Positions 15,884 to 23,698 of a DNA stretch of 64,000 nucleotides are shown piece by piece. Numbering within the stretch: position 1 is the stretch's first letter; each line of letters opens with the position of its first letter. The notes beneath the pieces are model-generated. The model saw only the letters and a program-made list of their open reading frames with translations, had not been told where the DNA came from and did not search any database. The position numbers were made by a program, and so were the translations under genes. Source of the stretch: Mucilaginibacter pineti (GTDB lineage Bacteria; Bacteroidota; Bacteroidia; Sphingobacteriales; Sphingobacteriaceae); the NCBI RefSeq assembly GCF_900101875.1, contig NZ_FNAI01000007.1, positions 124,001 through 188,000 of the forward strand. The letters are read 5' to 3'.

Positions 15884-16465
15884 TTACACCGAAATAGCCG
15901 CCTTAACCAAATAAGGCAAAATTTCCTTTTGGAATGACACAAAATTCTTACGCACATCTGAATCGCTTACCGAAGTGAATGCGAAACTGAAAACAATGCT
16001 TTTACTGCATTTAATTAAAAACCGCAGGCGCTGGTGGTAGGTTTCGTGTTTGCGAATGCCGGGTAGCTGGATGAATGAGGACATTAGCAACTCTTCCAGC
16101 TCGTTAGACAGGTTTTTTAAGAAATCTTGTGAATTGGTAGATTCACGGATAAAATCCCAGCCGATAAACTCGTTACACACGGTGTAAGACAGGCGGCAGG
16201 TTTTCATGATGAGGCTGTTGAGGTGCGCTTCCTCATCCATATCGGGCGTGTTGCTTTGCACCAGGTCATCAACGCTGGCTTTTATATAGTCCATAAGCAG
16301 CACATGCAGCACGGCTTCTTTACTGTCGAAATATTTGTAAATGGTAGCCTTGGCAATTTTTGCTTTTTTTGCAATTTCGTTAACGCTGGTTTTATGGTAC
16401 CCGAATTTGCGGAAAAGATCCTGCGCGGCCCGCTTTATACTATCTTTTATTTTATCGGCTTCCAT
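15884..16465 (-). CDS. TetR-family transcriptional regulator
   Basis: 193 residues. The N-terminal 55 residues form the TetR helix-turn-helix: ILYAAQDLF-type start (KRAAQDLFRKFGYHKTSV), NEIAKKAKIAKATIYKYFDSKEAVL. The C-terminal ligand domain is helical and unassigned. It starts three bases after the stop of a small lipoprotein gene, which itself overlaps pheS, so it is probably expressed with pheS. Its target is not evident; no matching operator is obvious nearby. Confidence 0.9.
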   Translation of the reverse strand: MEADKIKDSIKRAAQDLFRKFGYHKTSVNEIAKKAKIAKATIYKYFDSKEAVLHVLLMDYIKASVDDLVQSNTPDMDEEAHLNSLIMKTCRLSYTVCNEFIGWDFIRESTNSQDFLKNLSNELEELLMSSFIQLPGIRKHETYHQRLRFLIKCSKSIVFSFAFTSVSDSDVRKNFVSFQKEILPYLVKAAISV

Positions 16466-16468
16466 TAT

Positions 16469-16879
16469 TTAATTTACAACTTGAATTGTGAACTGCGTTG
16501 TTATAACCTGGTAAGATTTAAGCGAACGTGTAGCCGGGGCTTTTACAGGTGTTCCATCCTCTAATGAAAATTTAGAACCACTGCATGCATCAACAACTTG
16601 TAAACCTGTATCGTCAACAGATACGGCACATTTTTTTTCGGGTTGATAACTGCTGCACCGGTCATAAGCCACATACCGCCCGGATATGGTACGGTAAATG
16701 ATAAGGCCGGCTATACCATAACCATTAACGTAAACATAGCCGCCCGGACTATTAAGCGCGCTATATCTAGGATTTATATCCGCCTGAAAATTTACCGGCA
16801 CATTAGGTACATTATCGGTAGCCTTACCGCACGAAAAATAGCATAAGCAAATAAATGCTACTATCATGAGCTTCCTCAT
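16469..16879 (-). CDS. Lipoprotein with degenerate Rieske-like domain
   Basis: 136 residues: a lipoprotein signal (MRKLMIVAFICLCYFSC, lipobox YFSC) and a small beta domain with YVNGYGIAGLIIYR, AYDRCSSYQPEKKCAV, VVDACSGSKFSLEDG and the loop PVKAPATRSLKSY. The layout is that of Rieske [2Fe-2S] domains in Bacteroidota lipoproteins, where CxH and CxxH ligate the cluster, but both histidines are missing here, so a cluster is unlikely. Its ATG overlaps the pheS TGA (ATGA at 16876-16879), suggesting translational coupling. Confidence 0.72.
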   Translation of the reverse strand: MRKLMIVAFICLCYFSCGKATDNVPNVPVNFQADINPRYSALNSPGGYVYVNGYGIAGLIIYRTISGRYVAYDRCSSYQPEKKCAVSVDDTGLQVVDACSGSKFSLEDGTPVKAPATRSLKSYQVITTQFTIQVVN

Positions 16880-17910
16880 AACATTTCGGTTTGAAACTGT
16901 TTCAGGAAGCGTACGTCGTTCTCCGAAAATAAACGCAGGTCGCGGATCACATATTTTAGGTTAGCAATACGCTCCATACCCATACCAAAGGCAAAGCCGG
17001 TGAATTTTTTACTGTCGATGCCGCAGTTTTCCAAAACATTAGGGTCAACCATACCGCAGCCCAATATCTCAACCCAACCGCTGTATTTACACATGTTACA
17101 GCCAGCGCCCTTACATATGGTACATGACACGTCCATCTCTGCAGACGGTTCGGTGAACGGGAAGTATGACGGACGGAAACGCACTTTAGTACCTTCGCCG
17201 TAAAGTTCCTGTACAAAGTGATAAAGTGTTTGCTTCAGATCGGCAAAGGATACGTTTTCATCAACATATAAACCTTCAACCTGGTGAAAAAAGCAATGTG
17301 CACGGGCAGATATTGCCTCGTTACGGTAAACCCTGCCCGGCATAATAGCGCGGAACGGTGGTTTGCCATGTTCCATCATACGCACCTGTACCGATGAAGT
17401 ATGCGTACGTAAAGCAATATCATCCTTACCGGCATTCTTTTTAATAAAGAAGGTATCCTGCATATCGCGGGCTGGGTGCTCTTCTGGGAAATTAAGTGCC
17501 GAAAAGTTATGCCAGTCGTCCTCAATCTCCGGTCCTTCGGCAACCACAAAGCCCAAGCGTTTAAATATATCAATGATCTCGTTACGTACTAACGACAGCG
17601 GGTGGCGTGAGCCAACCTCAAAGCCATCGCCGGGAAGGGTAAGATCAAGTTCTAAGTCTTTAGTCTTTGGTCCTGACTCTGTAGCCTCTTTCAGTTCAGC
17701 ATATTTGGCCTCGGCCAGTTGTTTAAACTGGTTAAGCACTTTACCAAAGGTGCGTTTTTCTTCTGGTCCAACGGTTTTAAACTGCTCAAACAAGTCTTTA
17801 ATAATTCCCTTTGTACCTAAAAATTTTATCCGGAACGTTTCCAGTTCATCAGCATTTGCCGGTGAAAAAGCATTGATCTCGGCTGTATATTGATCTATTT
17901 GAGCTTGCAT
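16876..17910 (-). CDS. pheS: Phenylalanyl-tRNA synthetase alpha subunit
   Basis: 344 residues, full length. An N-terminal coiled-coil tRNA-binding arm (1-85) is followed by the class II catalytic core with HPLSLVRNEIIDIFKRLGF, HTSSVQVRMME, GRVYRNEAISARAHCFFHQVEGL (motif 2 region) and the C-terminal GFAFGMGMERIANLKY (motif 3). It charges tRNA-Phe together with PheT, which is not in the window; split pheS/pheT loci are common in Bacteroidota. First gene of a pheS-lipoprotein-tetR run. Confidence 0.96.
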   Translation of the reverse strand: MQAQIDQYTAEINAFSPANADELETFRIKFLGTKGIIKDLFEQFKTVGPEEKRTFGKVLNQFKQLAEAKYAELKEATESGPKTKDLELDLTLPGDGFEVGSRHPLSLVRNEIIDIFKRLGFVVAEGPEIEDDWHNFSALNFPEEHPARDMQDTFFIKKNAGKDDIALRTHTSSVQVRMMEHGKPPFRAIMPGRVYRNEAISARAHCFFHQVEGLYVDENVSFADLKQTLYHFVQELYGEGTKVRFRPSYFPFTEPSAEMDVSCTICKGAGCNMCKYSGWVEILGCGMVDPNVLENCGIDSKKFTGFAFGMGMERIANLKYVIRDLRLFSENDVRFLKQFQTEML

Positions 17911-17972
17911 TATAGTTTGATAACATTTTGTGTAATTGTAGGTGGTGGCTTAGCCGTTTCCGCCCGCAATTA

Positions 17973-17980
17973 CAAAGATA
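17973..17980 (-). promoter_or_regulatory. Putative -7 element of pheS
   Basis: The minus strand reads TATCTTTG, exact TAnnTTTG, 62 bases before the pheS ATG and just after the kbl stop. It implies pheS has its own promoter. Confidence 0.45.
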
Positions 17981-17981
17981 A

Positions 17982-19172
17982 TTATTTAATTACTTTTAAC
18001 TCTTTACCCACCTTGGTAAAGGCAGCTATTGCCTTATCTAAATGATGCTGGTCATGCGCTGCCGAGATCTGTACCCTGATACGTGCTTTGCCTTGCGGTA
18101 CTACCGGGTAGTAAAAACCAATAACATAAATGCCTTCTTCCAGCATTTTGGCTGCAAATTCCTGTGCCAGTTTAGCTTCGTAAAGCATAACGGGTACAAT
18201 TGGGTGTACGCCCGGTTTTATATCAAACCCCGCTTCAGTCATTTTTTGGCGGAAGTATTGGGTGTTGCTTTCCAGTTTATCACGCAGTTCGGTGGTTTCG
18301 CTCAGCATATCCAATACCGCTATTGATGCACCTGTAATTGCCGGCGCAAGTGTATTTGAAAACAAATACGGGCGCGAACGCTGGCGAAGCATATCAATGA
18401 TCTCTTTACGGCCAGAGGTAAACCCGCCCGAAGCACCACCTAATGCTTTACCTAAGGTGCCGGTAATGATATCAATTTTGCCCATTACATTGTGGTGCTC
18501 ATGAGTACCGCGACCGGTTTTACCCATAAAGCCGCTGCAATGGCTTTCATCAATCATTACAAGGGCGTTATATTGTTCGGCAAGGGCGCAGATTTTATCA
18601 AGCTGGGCTATGGTTCCGTCCATGCTGAATGCACCATCGGTTACAATAATGCGGTGACGGCAGCCCGCTGTAATTTTAAGTTTTTCTTCCAGGTCGGCCA
18701 TGTCATCGTGTTTATAGCGCTGGCGCTGGGCCTTGCAAAGGCGTACACCATCAATAATGGAGGCATGGTTCAACTCATCGGAAATAATAGCATCCTGATC
18801 GTTAAATAATGGTTCAAAAACACCGCCGTTGGCATCAAATGCTGCCGCATAAAGGATGGTGTCCTCGGTGCCTAAAAAATCAGCGATCTTTTTTTCAAGT
18901 TCTTTATGTATATCCTGCGTGCCGCAAATAAAACGTACAGATGATAAACCGTAACCGCGGGTGTCCATAGCATCTTTTGCTGCCTGTATCACTTTGGCGT
19001 TACCAGATAAGCCGAGGTAGTTGTTGGCACAAAAGTTAATTACTTCTTTACCGCCCTGCACTGTAATATCAGCACCTTGTGCCGATGTAATGATGCGTTC
19101 TTTTTTATATAACCCGGCGTTTTCAATGTCTGTAAGTTCCTGCTGCAGAACTGGCTGTAGTGTATTATACAT
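17982..19172 (-). CDS. kbl: Glycine C-acetyltransferase (2-amino-3-ketobutyrate CoA ligase)
   Basis: 396 residues, typical for the alpha-oxoamine synthase family. Visible motifs: NFCANNYLGLSGN, FICGTQDIHKELE, LNHASIIDGVRL, DESHCSGFMG and the PLP-lysine motif TGTLGKALGGASGG near residue 240. It cleaves 2-amino-3-ketobutyrate with CoA into glycine and acetyl-CoA, the second step of threonine breakdown. The first step is probably made by the SDR-type threonine dehydrogenase at 41357-42307, so the pathway is split over two loci here. Confidence 0.94.
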   Translation of the reverse strand: MYNTLQPVLQQELTDIENAGLYKKERIITSAQGADITVQGGKEVINFCANNYLGLSGNAKVIQAAKDAMDTRGYGLSSVRFICGTQDIHKELEKKIADFLGTEDTILYAAAFDANGGVFEPLFNDQDAIISDELNHASIIDGVRLCKAQRQRYKHDDMADLEEKLKITAGCRHRIIVTDGAFSMDGTIAQLDKICALAEQYNALVMIDESHCSGFMGKTGRGTHEHHNVMGKIDIITGTLGKALGGASGGFTSGRKEIIDMLRQRSRPYLFSNTLAPAITGASIAVLDMLSETTELRDKLESNTQYFRQKMTEAGFDIKPGVHPIVPVMLYEAKLAQEFAAKMLEEGIYVIGFYYPVVPQGKARIRVQISAAHDQHHLDKAIAAFTKVGKELKVIK

Positions 19173-19194
19173 AGATATTCTTATTTTGAGGAGG

Positions 19195-19202
19195 CAAAAT
19201 TA
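19195..19202 (-). promoter_or_regulatory. Putative -7 element of kbl
   Basis: The minus strand reads TAATTTTG (exact TAnnTTTG), 22 bases before the ATG. Confidence 0.42.
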
Positions 19203-19305
19203 AACATTAACAGGCATTTGATAAGGCTTATTGGTGCTTAATTTATTTATTAAGGTCAGAATAAAACATTTTACCCCCAAAAAGCATTTATTTCATTAAC
19301 AACAT

Positions 19306-21786
19306 ATGAAAAAACTCCTACTATTATTTGCTATTGCGTTTTGTAACCTTAGTGTGTCTGCGCAGCAATATCTTTTATCCGGGCGGATAACAGATCAGAA
19401 CAATAATGTAATTCCGTTTACATCTATATATATCCGTAATTCTACCTATGGTACTACCGCCAACGAAAACGGAGCGTACCAGCTTAAACTGGCTCCAGGC
19501 ACCTACGATGTAGTATATAGGTTTGTAGGTTTTAACGAAAAAACGGTGAAAGTAGCCGTAGCCGATCACGATCAGCAGCTTAATATTCAGATGGATGCGG
19601 AGGTTTTCGGTACCGAAAGGGTTGCGGCAATTTATCGTAAAAACCGCGATGCTGCCGATACCATCATGAAACAGGTAACCAAAAAGCGGAAATATTTCCT
19701 GGAGGAAGCTACGTCCTATTCAAGTGCGGTGTATATAAAGGGTATTCAAAAGCTGCTTAGCGTGCCAAAATCGCTGTTATCCAAAGAGGTTATGCGTACG
19801 CTTGATCTCGATTCTAATGGTAGGGGGATACTTTATCAGTCGGAATCATTGTCGGAATATAATTTTCAAAAGCCGGATAAAATACGTGAAATAACTATTG
19901 CAAACAGGTTTGCGGGCCAGAATACTGCATTCAGCTATAACAAAGCATCAGATTTGCAGGTTAATCTTTATCAGAATGTTTTTACCATAAATGGCTTAAG
20001 CACAAGAGGGTTCGTTTCGCCGGTAGCAACTAACGCTTCGCTTTTCTACAATTACAAGCTACTGGGCGTATCTACCGAGAATGGGCGAACCATCGACAAG
20101 ATACAGGTGATACCTAAGCGTGCGCATGGTCAGTATTTTCAGGGTAATATTTATATAGTAGAGGGCGATTGGCGCATTTACAGTGTAGATCTTTACCTCA
20201 CCAATAAAATGAGTAACCTCAACCTGGTTGATACACTGCAGGTTAATCAGCAATACATACCAATTACAGATAGTGTATGGATGCCTGCATCGGCGCAGCT
20301 GAGCTTCAAGGGGCAGGTTTTGGGCTTTAAATTTGGCGGATATTACGAGGCTATTTACAACAATTACAAAATTAACCCAACGTTTCCCGAAGGTTTTTTT
20401 ACCGGTGAGGTGCTAAAAGTTGATACCACGGCCAATACTAAAAATGCAGATTATTGGGCAACCGCGCGCCCTGTACCGTTAACAAGGCAGGAAATTCGCG
20501 ATTATCACAAGAAGGATAGTGTGACGGCGTACAAGAAAACAGATCAATATCTTGATACACTACAGCATACTAAAAACCGCATCAATTACCCTGGTTATTT
20601 GATATTTGGCTATAACGCAAGTAACCGCAGCGAAAAGGACTCATTGTACGTATACCCTTTTTTACAAACGTTTTATTACAATACCGTTGAGGGTTTTGGT
20701 ATAAATGCCAAGGTGAGATACACAAAGGTTATTGATGATTTTCATTCCCTAAGCATCACACCCGCATTACGTTACGGGTTTTCAAACAAAACACTGAGCG
20801 CCAATATTTATTCGGAATATAAGAACGATCCGTTCCATAATGCCAAGTTTTTTACCGGGTTTGGCAGCGATGTGCTCGACTTGAATAACGTGGGCACAAG
20901 GTCCTTGTATTTTAATACTTTAAGTACTTTGTTGAGCGAAAATAACTATGTGAAATATTATCGTAGTCACTATGGTTTGTTTGGTTATCAGCGCGAGGTT
21001 GTTAATGGGGTTTTACTATCGGGCAATTTGGCCTATGCCAGTCGCTCGCAGTTATATAATACCGCATTGGGGCATCTTAAGGATGTGAAAGACAGGCAGT
21101 TTACCTCAAACAATCCTTTGGCTCCGAATGGAACACCACCAGATGATCATTCGTTTTTATTCCCGGAAAACCAGGCGCTTACGTTCTCGGCATCCGCAGC
21201 ATTTACATTCGATCAGCGGTATGAAACCCGGCCTACTGGTAAATTTAATTTGCCTTCAAAGTATCCTACGTTAACTATAAACTACCGTAAAGGCATTAAA
21301 AACGCCTTGGGATCTGATGTAGATTACGATTTTGCATCGGCAGATATTTCCCAATATAACATCAGGATAGGGCTAACAGGTTTCTCCTCATTTAAGCTTA
21401 CGGCAGGTGGTTTCTTTAATGATAACAAACTATACTACATGGACTATAACCACTTCTTAGGTAACCAGGGCTTAACTTTTGATCCAACCTATGTAGGTAG
21501 TTTTCACTTCCTGCCGTTTTATACTTACAGCACAAACGGCGGTTTTATAGAGGCCCATTACCAGCATAACTTTGCCGGATCTATATTTAACCATATCCCC
21601 TTTATGCGTAAGCTTAAACTGGAAGAAATCATAGGTGCGAACTACCTTACCACCAAAAATAACCGCAATTACAGGGAGTTTTACGTAGGTGTGCAACGCC
21701 TTATATTCCGGGTTGACTATGGTGTGTCCTACGCCGGTAACCAGAAATATATCCAGGGATTCAGAATCTTTTACGGCATAAGGTAA
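19306..21786 (+). CDS. DUF5686 / carboxypeptidase-regulatory-like outer-membrane protein
   Basis: 826 residues. A signal peptide (MKKLLLLFAIAFCNLSVSA) precedes a carboxypeptidase D regulatory-like beta-sandwich (about 22-105; GRITDQNNNVIPFTSIYIRN, GTYDVVYRFVGF), followed by the large DUF5686 region rich in aromatic beta strands and ending in a barrel-like C-terminus (YIQGFRIFYGIR). These Bacteroidota proteins sit in the outer membrane; the function is unknown. Stand-alone, 134 bases from the divergent kbl gene. A strong terminator follows at 21881. Confidence 0.87.
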   Translation: MKKLLLLFAIAFCNLSVSAQQYLLSGRITDQNNNVIPFTSIYIRNSTYGTTANENGAYQLKLAPGTYDVVYRFVGFNEKTVKVAVADHDQQLNIQMDAEVFGTERVAAIYRKNRDAADTIMKQVTKKRKYFLEEATSYSSAVYIKGIQKLLSVPKSLLSKEVMRTLDLDSNGRGILYQSESLSEYNFQKPDKIREITIANRFAGQNTAFSYNKASDLQVNLYQNVFTINGLSTRGFVSPVATNASLFYNYKLLGVSTENGRTIDKIQVIPKRAHGQYFQGNIYIVEGDWRIYSVDLYLTNKMSNLNLVDTLQVNQQYIPITDSVWMPASAQLSFKGQVLGFKFGGYYEAIYNNYKINPTFPEGFFTGEVLKVDTTANTKNADYWATARPVPLTRQEIRDYHKKDSVTAYKKTDQYLDTLQHTKNRINYPGYLIFGYNASNRSEKDSLYVYPFLQTFYYNTVEGFGINAKVRYTKVIDDFHSLSITPALRYGFSNKTLSANIYSEYKNDPFHNAKFFTGFGSDVLDLNNVGTRSLYFNTLSTLLSENNYVKYYRSHYGLFGYQREVVNGVLLSGNLAYASRSQLYNTALGHLKDVKDRQFTSNNPLAPNGTPPDDHSFLFPENQALTFSASAAFTFDQRYETRPTGKFNLPSKYPTLTINYRKGIKNALGSDVDYDFASADISQYNIRIGLTGFSSFKLTAGGFFNDNKLYYMDYNHFLGNQGLTFDPTYVGSFHFLPFYTYSTNGGFIEAHYQHNFAGSIFNHIPFMRKLKLEEIIGANYLTTKNNRNYREFYVGVQRLIFRVDYGVSYAGNQKYIQGFRIFYGIR

Positions 21787-21824
21787 TTTTTGAGGTGAAA
21801 GGATAAAGGCGAAAGGTCAAAGGC
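21787..21824 (+). repeat. Left arm of an imperfect G/A-rich inverted repeat
   Basis: Begins TTTTTGAGGTGAAAGG and continues with AAAGGCGAAAGG-type words. The reverse complement lies at 22531-22567. The segment between carries the small secreted-protein gene and two hairpins. Confidence 0.55.
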
Positions 21825-21880
21825 TTCTTTTATATCGAACATCTGTTAAGGATTAAATTAATCCCATCCCATAAAAATTT

Positions 21881-21928
21881 AATAAACCCCGGCACTGCAA
21901 ACTACATGCAGTGCCGGGGTTTATTTTT
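21881..21928 (+). terminator. Strong intrinsic terminator
   Basis: A 19-base perfect stem (core AAACCCCGGCACTGCA / TGCAGTGCCGGGGTTT) with a 6-base loop and a T-rich tail. It ends the DUF5686 transcript. Confidence 0.88.
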
Positions 21929-21966
21929 ATATCGATAAATTATTACAAACCTAAAATAACAACCAA

Positions 21967-22388
21967 ATGAAAAGAGTAAAAAAATTCTGTTAAGTGGCCT
22001 TGCAATTATGCTGTTGATTACTGCTACAAGCAGCACTATGTATGCAACTAGTGCAAATTCCGTAAAAAGCCCAAAACTTACCCATGGGCATAAACCCGGT
22101 AAGCAAAGTGTTAATACCTGGTGGTTTTGGCATATAAATGGTGTAAATGATTGTGCCGCGTGGCTACGTGCATCCAGCGCTCTGCCATATTCATGCGTTT
22201 CATGTGCCCCATCATGGTATTGGACAGGTACCATAGCAGTAAATACGCATGTTTATCAAAATACTACCTTAACACTCCCGGTTGCAGCCGGCACCTATTT
22301 TGCATATGGCCCTACCGGCTACGGCCCTTATGACTACATGATAGTGGTTGATAGCACTGGGAAGGTTATCACTTTTAATAAATGTTAA
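21967..22388 (+). pseudogene. Small secreted protein with signal peptide frameshifted in a poly-A run
   Basis: The intact frame runs from ATG 22008 to 22388 (126 residues) and has a Trp/Tyr/Cys-rich mature part (NTWWFWHINGVNDCAAWL, ending VDSTGKVITFNKC). From that ATG the signal peptide is only a stub. An ATG at 21967 begins MKRVKK and then stops after eight codons. Adding one A to the A7 run at 21978-21984 joins it perfectly to LLSGLAIMLLITATSSTMYA, a complete signal peptide. So the gene is a frameshifted pseudogene, a slippage-controlled gene or a sequencing error. No family recognised. Six cysteines and aromatic content suggest a small extracellular domain. Confidence 0.6.
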
Positions 22389-22395
22389 AAAAATA

Positions 22396-22436
22396 ATAAC
22401 CGAAAGGGTATTCAAGTTCAATGCCCTCTCGGTTAT
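22396..22436. terminator. Hairpin downstream of the small secreted protein
   Basis: ATAACCGAAAGGGTATT pairs with AATGCCCTCTCGGTTAT with two G-U or mismatched positions. An A run precedes it, so termination would be stronger on the minus strand. Confidence 0.5.
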
Positions 22437-22530
22437 CCTTATCAAAAACGCCTGCATTATTCGCAATTTGTTACTTTGATATCTTTTCACTTCATTATTG
22501 GGAATTCAACATTCGAAGTTCGATATTAAT

Positions 22531-22567
22531 GCCTTTCGCCTTTGCCCTTTTACCTTTCACCTCAAAA
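22531..22567 (-). repeat. Right arm of the G/A-rich inverted repeat
   Basis: GCCTTTCGCCTTTGCCC... ACCTTTCACCTCAAAA; the reverse complement resembles 21787-21824. A TTCGATATTCAA-type word tract precedes it. Confidence 0.55.
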
Positions 22568-22570
22568 CGT

Positions 22571-22578
22571 TATCTTTG
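22571..22578 (+). promoter_or_regulatory. Putative -7 element of trhO
   Basis: TATCTTTG, an exact TAnnTTTG, 39 bases before the ATG and directly after the inverted-repeat arm. Confidence 0.45.
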
Positions 22579-22617
22579 CCGCTCATTTAACACTGTTTGC
22601 AACAGTATCAATGGATT

Positions 22618-23577
22618 ATGGCAATATATAATACACTACTGTACTATTGTTATTCAACAATAGCCGATGCGGAGCAATTTGCTGCCGATCATTTAAAATT
22701 TTGTAAAAGCCTGGGTTTAACCGGTCGCATTATTGTGGCCACCGAGGGACTCAACGGTACCGTATCCGGTACTGCCGAAGCTTGCAAAACATATATGGAT
22801 ACCGTACATGCCGATGAGCGTTTCGCCAATATCGATTTTAAGATAGACGAGGTAGACGCACCATCATTTGTAAAAATGCATGTACGTTACAAATCTGAGA
22901 TTGTGCATTCGGGCCTGCGCGATCCAAACCTAATTAACCCTCAGCAGCAAACCGGCATCCATCTCGATCCAAAAGAGTTTCTTGCCATGAAGGACAGGGA
23001 CGATGTAGTGATACTCGACGTGCGATCAAACTACGAGCATTCATTAGGTAAATTCAAAAATGCGGTTACGCTTGATATAGAAAATTTCAGGGATTTCCCC
23101 GATATGATAAATCAGCTTGCCAAGTATAAAGACAAAAAGATTCTTACCTATTGTACTGGCGGCATCAAGTGCGAAAAAGCATCGGCATTATTACTGCATG
23201 AAGGATTCCCAGAAGTTTATCAGTTGCACGGCGGTATCATTAAATACGGTAAGGAAGCCGGCGGTGAAGATTTTGAAGGCAAGTGCTATGTTTTTGATAA
23301 TCGGCTTTCGGTTGATGTAAATAACGTTAACCCCGTGGTGATATCAACTTGCCGTAACTGCGGTAAAACCACGCCCAAAATGATAAACTGCGCCAACCCC
23401 GAGTGCAACGAGCATTTTACCCAGTGCGATGAATGCGGTACTCAAATGGAAGGCTGCTGCAGCGATGCCTGCCAAAGTCACCCGCGTAAAAGAGTATATG
23501 ATGGCACGGGCTATTATGTAAAAGTACCGCAGCCGGTAAACGTCAGCAAAAAAAATAACCTGCAACCGGCCGATTAA
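22618..23577 (+). CDS. trhO: Rhodanese-domain tRNA uridine hydroxylase TrhO (YceA)
   Basis: 319 residues from the ATG at 22618. An N-terminal acylphosphatase-like domain (GRIIVATEGLNGTVSG) is followed by a rhodanese domain with VVILDVRSNYEHSLGKF and catalytic Cys179 in YCTGGIKCEKASAL, then a cysteine-rich C-terminus with several CxxC pairs (CRNCGK, CDECG). TrhO makes 5-hydroxyuridine at position 34 of tRNAs with molecular oxygen. The frame begins at a TTG (22597), but the residues added there are atypical; MAIYNTLLYYC is the family start. Confidence 0.92.
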   Translation: MAIYNTLLYYCYSTIADAEQFAADHLKFCKSLGLTGRIIVATEGLNGTVSGTAEACKTYMDTVHADERFANIDFKIDEVDAPSFVKMHVRYKSEIVHSGLRDPNLINPQQQTGIHLDPKEFLAMKDRDDVVILDVRSNYEHSLGKFKNAVTLDIENFRDFPDMINQLAKYKDKKILTYCTGGIKCEKASALLLHEGFPEVYQLHGGIIKYGKEAGGEDFEGKCYVFDNRLSVDVNNVNPVVISTCRNCGKTTPKMINCANPECNEHFTQCDECGTQMEGCCSDACQSHPRKRVYDGTGYYVKVPQPVNVSKKNNLQPAD

Positions 23578-23698
23578 GCCATTGCGGCACCATAATAAAA
23601 GCTTACCCACACAGGTAGGCTTTTATTTTTTAGGCAATTCAAACTCTATTTCGTAAAATTGGTTTGCTTTTCAGAAAGCCGATGTCCTTAATAAACCC

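Noticed and set aside
17363..17893. Plus-strand frame of 176 codons
   Set aside because: Antisense shadow of pheS, Ser-rich translation without domain features.
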